Positions 1 through 7,341 of a stretch of 10,169 bases of DNA are shown here, in pieces. Source of the DNA: Thermotoga sp. 4484_232 (GTDB lineage: Bacteria > Thermotogota > Thermotogae > Thermotogales > Thermotogaceae). The notes under the pieces are model-generated. The model did no database searches and had not been told where the DNA came from. It worked only from the letters and a program-made list of their open reading frames with translations. Positions within the stretch are counted from its first letter, which is position 1. The number at the start of each line of letters is the position of its first letter. The DNA lies in contig MZGO01000057.1 in assembly GCA_002084985.1 (NCBI GenBank), positions 1 to 10,169 on the forward strand. Direction: 5' to 3'. The translations under genes were made by a program, and so were the position numbers.

Positions 1-1045
1 ACGCTTTCATCGTAGTACACTTTTGCAGCCTCACTTATAGGCCCCCACTGTGAAACCGCAAGTCCGTTGTAAAGAGTATCTATTATCGCTTCCTTGTTTA
101 TGGCATGTGCAACAGCTCTTCTGAAGTACTTGTTCCTGAACCATTTTCTCTTCACAGGATCTGGGCAGTTCCAGTTGAAAGTAACAAATTGTGTTCCAAA
201 GTTTGGGCCACCCATTCCAACGATCCAGCCTTTTTCCTCCGCTTTTTCTTTGATTTCTGCGTATTCTGTACCTCTGGGAGCATAGACATCGACTTCACCG
301 TTTTCGAAGGCAAGCTTCTGTGCATCCTGCGTGGGTATTATCTTGAATATTATCCCATCAAGGTATGGAAGCTGCACTCCATTCTTATCTTTCTTCCAGT
401 AGTATGGGTTCCTCTCGAGTTTCACGTACTGATCTGGAACGTACTCGACAGGAATGTAAGGGCCAAGTCCCACAATTTCATGCTTGTTGATGGCATCAAC
501 ACCCCAGAGCTCTTTGAACTTCTTCTCCTTGACGTACGGCTCTGCTATATGCTTCGGCCAGAGAACGAGTCCTCCAAGATATCTCACGGCCAGCCTGTAA
601 ACTTCTTTGAAGGGTCCTGCATATCGTTTGGTATATCCGGATTGAAGTAAACATCGTTTATCGTGAAGACAACATCATCTGCTGTAAATGGAGTCCCATC
701 ACTCCATTTGACACCTTTTCTGAGATGCCATGTTATCACCATGCTACCATCGTCTTTGACTTCGATCTCCCATTTCTCAGCGAGTGCTGGATAGATCCTC
801 GCGTAGTTATCCATTTCTATGAGTGATCCAGCGAATCTCCCAATTACGTCAGTTGAGCTTGTCTCTTGAGCCACGATGTCGTTACATGTTCTGGGGCCTG
901 AAAGTGTCGGAACTATCAAATATCCACCTTTCTTCCCCGTTGCGTCTGCTCCCAGGTACTTTTCACTGTAAGCAAATGGCGAAAGTTCTGCCAGAGCAAA
1001 GAATGCGAATGATACTAAAACTGCCAGAATGAGGAACTTTCTCAT
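1..1045 (-). pseudogene. Oligopeptide ABC transporter solute-binding protein (family 5), internally deleted and frameshifted; 3' end outside window
   Basis: This would be an extracytoplasmic peptide (or oligosaccharide) binding lipoprotein-like receptor feeding an Opp/Dpp-type ABC importer. The ATG at 1045 follows a strong SD (AAGGAGGTG, 1053-1061). Residues 1-19 form a signal peptide ending in ALA. Residues 20-144 carry family-5 hallmarks: Y..PALAEKWE, then LRKGVKWSDGTPFTADDVVFT. After D144 (codon 616-614) this frame reaches a stop at 584. From 614 down to 1 a second frame, offset by one base, is open and continues the same family: PFKEVYRLAVRYLGG, then a KLERNPYYWKK segment and a WNCPDPVKRKWFRN-type segment. 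By family comparison the linking segment (a D-D-Y-T-V-type strand before the PF) is missing, about 25 codons; a loss of 3k+1 bases would give this frame change. The start overlaps the upstream ATPase stop by 4 bases. An assembly error could produce the same picture. Confidence 0.85.
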
Positions 1046-2058
1046 TCCTTAACACCTCCTTCTTTTGCCACCAGGTGACATGCGACCCGGTGGTTTTTAG
1101 AAACCTCCACGAGAGGAGGATACTCTCTCTCGCATATTTCCATTTTGTAAGGACACCTTGGATGAAAGAAACAACCGCTTGGTCTGTTTATGGGACTCGG
1201 CACTCCTCCCGTTAGTATTATCCTTTTTCTCTTCCTCTCTACCTCAGGATCCGGTATTGGGACAGCGGATAAAAGCGCCTTTGTATAGGGATGAAGGGGA
1301 TTTTCAAAGATCTCTTCTGTTTCTCCCATCTCCACGATTCTTCCAAGATACATTATACCTACCTCATGACTGATGAATCTTACGAGCCCCAGATCGTGCG
1401 ATATGAAGAGATACGAAAAGTGTTTTTCTTCCTGGAATTTGATGAACAGATTTATTATCTGAGCCTGTACAGAAACGTCCAAGGCAGATGTTGGTTCATC
1501 CAATATTAAAAGATCTGGATCAATCGATATCGCCCTCGCTATCGCAATTCTTTGCCTTTGACCACCACTGAACTGATGGGGATATCTATCAAGGTGATAC
1601 GGTTTTAAACCGATACTCACTATAATATCTCTTGCCATCTCGTACGCTTCCTGTTTTGAATCAGCGAGCCCATGGAAGAGAATGGGTTCTGTTATTATCT
1701 CACCAACGGTCATTCTGGGATTCAGAGAGCTCATCGGATCCTGGAATACTATCTGCATTCTTCTCCTGAAGGGAAGGAGTTCTCTGTAACCAAGCTTTGA
1801 TATGTCGCTTCCATCAAAAAGAATCCTACCATCTGTGGGATCAGTCAATCTGAGAACAGTACGTGCAGTCGTTGTTTTACCGCATCCAGATTCTCCAACC
1901 AACGCAAAGGTCTTACCCTTTTTTATTTCAAAAGAAATATCGTCAACAGCTTTTACGTATCCGACAGTCCTCTTTATCAAAAATCCTTTTCTTATAGGGA
2001 AGTATTTTTTCAGATTCTCAACCCTCATTATTACATTATCGATGGTGGATCCCCCCAT
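1042..2058 (-). CDS. Oligopeptide/dipeptide ABC transporter ATP-binding protein, OppF/DppF type
   Basis: This is a cytoplasmic ATPase that powers peptide (in Thermotoga sometimes sugar-oligomer) import through an Opp/Dpp permease. All catalytic motifs of the 338-residue product are visible: Walker A GESGCGKT (55-62), Q-loop Q106, signature SGGQ (164-167), Walker B LLILDEP (183-189) and H-loop H221. The C-terminal oligo_HPY extension carries Cys296, Cys302, Cys309 and Cys327, the pattern that binds an Fe-S cluster in DppD/DppF-type proteins. Length is normal for the family. The ATG at 2058 overlaps the preceding stop as TAATG; an alternative in-frame ATG at 2028 is closer to the conserved start (RVENLKKYFP). 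No OppD partner or permease genes lie in the window; they may be beyond the left edge or elsewhere. The substrate cannot be told from sequence. Confidence 0.93.
   Translation of the reverse strand: MGGSTIDNVIMRVENLKKYFPIRKGFLIKRTVGYVKAVDDISFEIKKGKTFALVGESGCGKTTTARTVLRLTDPTDGRILFDGSDISKLGYRELLPFRRRMQIVFQDPMSSLNPRMTVGEIITEPILFHGLADSKQEAYEMARDIIVSIGLKPYHLDRYPHQFSGGQRQRIAIARAISIDPDLLILDEPTSALDVSVQAQIINLFIKFQEEKHFSYLFISHDLGLVRFISHEVGIMYLGRIVEMGETEEIFENPLHPYTKALLSAVPIPDPEVERKRKRIILTGGVPSPINRPSGCFFHPRCPYKMEICEREYPPLVEVSKNHRVACHLVAKEGGVKE
1053..1061 (-). promoter_or_regulatory. Ribosome binding site of the solute-binding protein gene
   Basis: AAGGAGGTG on the minus strand, 7 bases before the ATG at 1045, lies inside the last codons of the ABC ATPase gene. 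It matches the anti-SD almost perfectly. It therefore fixes the start of the binding-protein gene even though that gene is now broken downstream. Confidence 0.75.
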
Positions 2059-2249
2059 TACGGTAGTACTTCGAACCCATGCCTTCTGAGTTTTTCCACG
2101 ATTTCCTCACGTGTTAAAAAATTGTCGTCGTATTCTATACCGGCAACTCCTGCTTCAACGACGATATCCACATTGAGAACACCTTCTATAACTTCTTCCA
2201 CCGTATCCTGATGGAGATTCTTGATCATGAAATATTGAAGTCTCTTCAA
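2058..2249 (-). CDS. Small HMA-like ferredoxin-fold protein lacking the metal-binding CxxC
   Basis: A 63-residue protein with the layout of a heavy-metal-associated (HMA) domain: strand (LQYFMIKNL), helix (TVEEVIEGVL), strand pair (DIVVEAGVAGIEYDD), and a closing helix and strand (LTREEIVEKLRRHGFEVLP) that closely follows the HMA consensus ending. The usual GMTCxxC loop is replaced by NLHQDT and there is no cysteine at all, so copper binding in the usual way is not expected. The TTG start at 2249 overlaps the fmt stop (TTGA). It is well supported by AAGGAGGTG at 2257-2265, 7 bases upstream. Its role is unknown; it could be a protein-interaction module or bind another ligand. The fold call is inference from pattern only. 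Confidence 0.7.
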   Translation of the reverse strand: MKRLQYFMIKNLHQDTVEEVIEGVLNVDIVVEAGVAGIEYDDNFLTREEIVEKLRRHGFEVLP

Positions 2250-3169
2250 ATACAGGCACCTCCTTCTAATACATCTCCTTCTCTTATGAGTCTTCCATTC
2301 TTTGCTTCTGAAAAAGACAAGACTTTTTTTCCAAGGATTTTACCATCTCCTGTTTTAACCCAAGCACCTTTCTCCTCTATTCTCAATACCATTCCTGGTA
2401 TACCTTCACCACCGTTCTTCTTCATGTCCTTAACTTCGAAGAGTTTTACGATCTGATTTTTGAAAAGAGCTCTAGCTCCTGGTACAGGATCGTAAGCTCT
2501 TATTTTATTCTTCACTTTCTCAGACGTTTCAGAAAAATTCACAAAAGTATCTTCCTTTTTTATCTTGGGAGCGTAAGTTGCCTTACTGTCATCCTGAGGA
2601 ATGAAAACCACCTTGTTATGAGAGAGAAGCTTCAAAAACTCATCGGCCGCTTCTTTTGCGAGATCTATGAGTTTTACGTACACATCCCCGAAAGTTTCAA
2701 AATCTCCAATTTCTAGAGTTTTTTGAAGCGCTATTGGGCCTGCATCCAACTCTTTCACCATTTTAAAAATCGTGATTCCCGTTTTCCTCTCTCCGTTCTC
2801 TATTGCCCTTTGGATTGGAGCAGCCCCCCTGTATTTTGGAAGAAGAGAAGCATGAACATTGTATGCTCCGAGCTTTGGTATTTCCAATACGGTTTCCTTT
2901 AGGATCTTACCGTAGGCGGCTACCAGCAAAACATCGGGATCTTTTGACTTGATGAATTCCACAGTTTTCTCTTCATTTATAGTGGATGGCTGGATCAATG
3001 GAATTCCGTATTTCTCCGCCACCACTTTAACAGGAGGTACAAGCACCTTCTTACCTCTTCCCCCTTTTCTATCAGGTTGTGTAACGACTCCCACGATATT
3101 CCAGGAATGGGCCAGATGTTCTAATATATGAGAGGCAAAATCAGGTGTTCCAACAAACACTATTCTCAA
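2246..3169 (-). CDS. fmt: Methionyl-tRNA formyltransferase
   Basis: Transfers a formyl group from 10-formyltetrahydrofolate to the methionine on initiator tRNA in the cytoplasm, needed for efficient bacterial initiation. The 307-residue product has the N-terminal Rossmann core ([12 protein letters not shown]), the Fmt-specific basic loop that contacts tRNA (RKGGRGKK, 34-41), and the catalytic block NVHASLLPKYRGAAPI with Asn104 and His106. Asp142 lies in ELDAGPI. An OB-like C-terminal domain runs from about 205 to 300. Length is normal and nothing is missing. The start is TTG at 3169, overlapping the hflX stop as TTGA, with AAGGTGA about 7 bases upstream. It sits between hflX and the HMA-like gene rather than next to def, the more common partner. 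Confidence 0.96.
   Translation of the reverse strand: MRIVFVGTPDFASHILEHLAHSWNIVGVVTQPDRKGGRGKKVLVPPVKVVAEKYGIPLIQPSTINEEKTVEFIKSKDPDVLLVAAYGKILKETVLEIPKLGAYNVHASLLPKYRGAAPIQRAIENGERKTGITIFKMVKELDAGPIALQKTLEIGDFETFGDVYVKLIDLAKEAADEFLKLLSHNKVVFIPQDDSKATYAPKIKKEDTFVNFSETSEKVKNKIRAYDPVPGARALFKNQIVKLFEVKDMKKNGGEGIPGMVLRIEEKGAWVKTGDGKILGKKVLSFSEAKNGRLIREGDVLEGGACI
2257..2265 (-). promoter_or_regulatory. Ribosome binding site supporting a TTG start for the HMA-like gene
   Basis: AAGGAGGTG on the minus strand sits 7 bases before the TTG at 2249, inside the end of fmt. Its strength and spacing are the main evidence that this 63-residue gene is real and begins with TTG. Confidence 0.75.
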
Positions 3170-4149
3170 GGTCCTTTCACCTTGCTTTCGACAGTATCTA
3201 ACACCTCTTTCTTCCCTTTTAAAATCATCTCGACTATATCACTATTGTACTTTTCGTCGATTATCTCCAGATTTTCTCTGTAGCTGTACACAATTCCAAC
3301 TTTTGAAATGGGTATGATGAATTTCCTCTTCTCTTCTCCTGAAAACAACTCTCTCTCCAATCTTTTCACCAAAGTATTCAACCCTTCCCTCTTCAGAGCG
3401 GAGATGAAAACAGCATCGGGATACTCCAGACTCAGTTTCTCTATTCTATCACGTGTACACATGTCTACCTTGTTGAACACCAGTATCTTCTTTATGCTAT
3501 CAGCCTTTATCTCTCTTAAAACGTCATAGCAAGCTTTCAACTTGTTCTCCATGTGAACATCCGAGACGTCCACCAGAATGAGAATAAGATCCGAGAAAGT
3601 TATCTCTTCGAGTTTCTTCCTGAGAACCGATATTCTATCTTTTATTCTCCTTCTCTCCTGCTCTAAAAGTTGTTCACCTGGACCCCTTGTGCCTATACCT
3701 CCCCCCAATCTTGAAAGTTCTTCACCCTTTCCCACGATTCTCGGAAGCTTGTATTCAAGCTGGGCCATTTCAACCTGAATTTTTCCTTCTTCACTTGTCG
3801 CGTGATGTGCAAATATTTCCAATATGATCTGCGTTCTATCCAAAACTTTCATCCCAGTGATATCCTCTATGTTTCTTGCTTGTATAGGATTCAATTCTCC
3901 ATCTGCGACTATCAAATCAGCTTTCATCAACTCTTTCAGATTCCTTAATTTTTCAATTTTTCCCTTTCCCAGATAATACCTTGAATCAGGTTTTTTCCTT
4001 TTCTGCACAACCCAATCCAAAACCTCGATATCCAACGTCTTACACAGGTTTTCGAGTTCTTCCAAGGATTCATCGACACATACATGGTCGTCTGAATCTA
4101 TGCCGATCAGAATCGCTTTTCTACCAGAAAAATTATTCTTCTCCATCAT
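3166..4149 (-). CDS. hflX: HflX-family ribosome-associated GTPase lacking the G1-G3 part of its G domain
   Basis: HflX normally splits stalled or heat-damaged 70S ribosomes, using an N-terminal nucleotide-binding domain followed by an Obg-like G domain. Here residues 12-160 give a complete N-terminal domain ([24 protein letters not shown], and the [11 protein letters not shown] hallmark at 149-159), then the linker helix [18 protein letters not shown] (165-182). The next residues, [15 protein letters not shown], are the segment that in the family follows the DTVGF motif. The P-loop (GYTNAGKST type), switch I and DTVGF are therefore absent, roughly 90 residues. G4 NKVD (226-229) and G5 SALK (250-253) remain. 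The frame is open throughout, so a protein of 327 residues can be made, but GTP binding should be lost. The ATG at 4149 (or 4146) has GGGAG just upstream and overlaps hfq by 17 bases. A true deletion or an assembly collapse are both possible. Confidence 0.9.
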   Translation of the reverse strand: MMEKNNFSGRKAILIGIDSDDHVCVDESLEELENLCKTLDIEVLDWVVQKRKKPDSRYYLGKGKIEKLRNLKELMKADLIVADGELNPIQARNIEDITGMKVLDRTQIILEIFAHHATSEEGKIQVEMAQLEYKLPRIVGKGEELSRLGGGIGTRGPGEQLLEQERRRIKDRISVLRKKLEEITFSDLILILVDVSDVHMENKLKACYDVLREIKADSIKKILVFNKVDMCTRDRIEKLSLEYPDAVFISALKREGLNTLVKRLERELFSGEEKRKFIIPISKVGIVYSYRENLEIIDEKYNSDIVEMILKGKKEVLDTVESKVKGP

Positions 4150-4414
4150 CTCCCTTTTTCTCCCCCTCTTTCTCCTCCTCCCCTTCCTCTTTAGGTTTCA
4201 TTAATCTGACGTAGGAAGAAGGAATTATGGTGCTTATGGCATGTTTGTAAATAAGACTCTGTTGATTCCCACTCTCCAATAGAACGGTGTAACTATCGAA
4301 TGATCTTATGAACCCTTTCGTTTGAAATCCATTTACAAGGTACACTTTTACTTCTATTTTGTTGACTCTGAGGTGGTTCAAGAACCTATCTTGAAGGTTA
4401 AACTTTTCCGCCAC
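4133..4414 (-). CDS. hfq: RNA chaperone Hfq
   Basis: Hfq forms a ring-shaped Sm-like hexamer that pairs small RNAs with mRNAs and affects mRNA decay. With the GTG at 4414 the product has 93 residues and begins [11 protein letters not shown]. It shows the helix and Gln8 of the proximal RNA face, the Sm1 stretch ([20 protein letters not shown]) and the Sm2 hallmark YKHAISTI (56-63). The GTG is preferred because GGGGGGA (4421-4427) lies 6 bases upstream and the family usually starts here; an in-frame ATG at 4429 has no SD and would add MGGYK. After residue 73 comes a tail of about 20 residues made almost only of Glu, Lys, Gly and Asp. It is first in the minus-strand operon, followed by hflX, an association known from other bacteria where miaA, hfq and hflX cluster. 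miaA is not seen upstream here. Confidence 0.95.
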   Translation of the reverse strand: MAEKFNLQDRFLNHLRVNKIEVKVYLVNGFQTKGFIRSFDSYTVLLESGNQQSLIYKHAISTIIPSSYVRLMKPKEEGEEEKEGEKKGDDGEE

Positions 4415-4420
4415 TTTGTA

Positions 4421-4427
4421 TCCCCCC
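4421..4427 (-). promoter_or_regulatory. Ribosome binding site deciding the hfq GTG start
   Basis: GGGGGGA on the minus strand, 6 bases before the GTG at 4414. It immediately follows an in-frame ATG (4429-4427) that itself has no SD. This makes GTG the likelier start and yields the usual MAEKFNLQD beginning. Confidence 0.5.
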
Positions 4428-4453
4428 ATGAAAGAATTTTTCAATGCATTCAA

Positions 4454-4459
4454 ATTATA
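4454..4459 (-). promoter_or_regulatory. Candidate -10 box of the hfq operon promoter
   Basis: A perfect TATAAT on the minus strand that would start transcription near 4447, giving a leader of about 33 bases before the hfq GTG. The -35 match about 16-17 bases upstream (TTAAGG) is weak. The position is right for a promoter serving hfq through the solute-binding protein gene. Confidence 0.45.
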
Positions 4460-4479
4460 GTATATCTGCAAAATACCTT

Positions 4480-4499
4480 AAGCCCATGCATCAGGGCTT
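4480..4499. repeat. Inverted repeat upstream of the hfq promoter
   Basis: AAGCCC (4480-4485) and GGGCTT (4494-4499) form perfect 6-base arms around an 8-base centre that contains the palindrome ATGCAT. It lies at and just upstream of the -35 area of the candidate hfq promoter. That fits an operator or a short hairpin; no U-run follows on either strand, so a terminator is unlikely. Confidence 0.4.
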
Positions 4500-4663
4500 C
4501 AGGGAACCTTTCAAGTACCATTTCATACGCGATCACCATGATTTCTCTTACTGAAATCTCGGTATACTCAAATTTTTGATTTTTCAAATTGCGTTCGAAT
4601 CTATTATACAACGTTATCTGTTCGTATTATGGTTCTCGATATCGCAAAATCGCATCGATCATT

Positions 4664-4688
4664 AATACTCGTATTATACTCATAATAC
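4664..4688. repeat. Overlapping operator-like dyads before the rightward operon
   Basis: GTATTAT (4671-4677) and ATAATAC (4682-4688) are perfect 7-base inverted arms around ACTC. The left arm also pairs with AATAC (4664-4668) across TC, so two dyads share one arm. A third GTATTAT occurs at 4624-4630. Arrays like this in a divergent region often bind a dimeric regulator. No regulator gene is adjacent in the window, so the binding protein is unknown. Confidence 0.45.
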
Positions 4689-4692
4689 TGGG

Positions 4693-4707
4693 ATCGATAA
4701 ACTCGAT
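4693..4707. repeat. ATCGA/TCGAT inverted repeat next to the ribosome binding site
   Basis: ATCGA (4693-4697) and TCGAT (4703-4707) are separated by TAAAC, 7 bases before the SD GAGGAGG (4714-4720) of the gene at 4728. Short arms make it weak on its own, but it continues the dyad cluster just upstream. Confidence 0.3.
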
Positions 4708-4727
4708 ATTTCCGAGGAGGGAAGGAT

Positions 4728-6700
<1,973 letters not shown>

Positions 6701-6704
6701 GAGA

Positions 6705-7304
6705 TTGGGTATATTCGGTGGTAGTTTCAATCCCCCTCACAATGGGCACATAATAATAGCGAACTACGCATTGGAAATACTGAAACTGGATCTTCTACTG
6801 GTAGTTCCCACATTTCGTCCCGCTCACAAACCCGTTTCTTCCCTCGCACCTTTTGAAAAAAGATATGAATGGCTTCGAAAGATTTTCAGAGGTAACGAAA
6901 AAATATTTGTGAGTTCTTTTGAAAGAGATAGGGGAGATGTTTCCTATTCGATATACACTGTTGATCACTTTTCAAGGCTCTATTCCACCAAACCGTATTT
7001 CCTGGTGGGAGAAGATGTTCTATCCTATATAGAAAGATGGTACAGGTACGAAGAACTATTGAAAAAAGCGTATCTTGTAGTGTATCCGAGATACTGTGGA
7101 AAGCCTTACCACGAACGTGCAAAGAAAATTCTGGGTGACCTGTTCGATGACATCATCTTTTTGGAAACACCACTTGTTCAGATATCTTCAACCGATATAA
7201 GAAGACGGATAAGGGAAGGCTTACCAGTGAGTGGTATGGTCCCGGAAGTGATAATGGAGGAAGTGAAGGAGGTGTACAGGTATCTGGAAGGAGATAAACG
7301 TTAA
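6705..7304 (+). CDS. nadD: Nicotinate-nucleotide adenylyltransferase
   Basis: Adenylylates nicotinate mononucleotide with ATP to give deamido-NAD in NAD biosynthesis, in the cytoplasm. From TTG at 6705 the product has 199 residues and begins directly with the nucleotidyltransferase signature GIFGGSFNPPHNGH (2-15). It also has VGEDVLSYIERWYRYEELL (101-119, the G-D-x-W region) and ISSTDIRRRIREG (160-172), the SSTxIR triphosphate-binding motif. Length fits the family. The start is uncertain: an in-frame ATG at 6651 has GGGGGT upstream but adds 18 residues and lies inside the conserved OCT end of obg; an ATT at 6696 would overlap the obg stop. Termination-reinitiation just after the obg stop (6698-6700) is plausible. 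Confidence 0.93.
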   Translation: MGIFGGSFNPPHNGHIIIANYALEILKLDLLLVVPTFRPAHKPVSSLAPFEKRYEWLRKIFRGNEKIFVSSFERDRGDVSYSIYTVDHFSRLYSTKPYFLVGEDVLSYIERWYRYEELLKKAYLVVYPRYCGKPYHERAKKILGDLFDDIIFLETPLVQISSTDIRRRIREGLPVSGMVPEVIMEEVKEVYRYLEGDKR

Positions 7305-7341
7305 GAAAAAGGTACTACCGGGAAACGTTGGGCTTGCTCCC

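Larger units (their letters stand above)
4415..4727. other. Divergent intergenic region between hfq and the rightward operon
   Basis: These 313 bases separate two divergent operons and hold no confident gene. They contain a probable hfq promoter (TATAAT on the minus strand at 4454-4459), an inverted repeat at 4480-4499, and a cluster of inverted repeats between 4664 and 4707 just before the SD of the rightward gene. Two further TATAAT matches lie on the minus strand at 4603-4608 and 4673-4678 but lack convincing -35 partners. A short open frame on the minus strand (4450-4611) is discussed in the findings. Confidence 0.7.

Noticed and set aside
105..650. 181-codon open frame on the plus strand
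   Set aside because: It is antisense to the second-frame half of the solute-binding protein gene; the translation has no family pattern and no SD, while the opposite strand is clearly protein-coding.
4480..4499. Inverted repeat as an intrinsic terminator
   Set aside because: The stem is only 6 pairs and no U-run follows on either strand.
4603..4608. TATAAT on the minus strand as a second hfq promoter
   Set aside because: No acceptable -35 at 16-19 bases; in a very AT-rich segment a chance match is likely. The same applies to 4673-4678, which is part of the dyad.
4472..4620. Remnant of miaA upstream of hfq
   Set aside because: The short frame there shows none of the MiaA C-terminal motifs I can recall.
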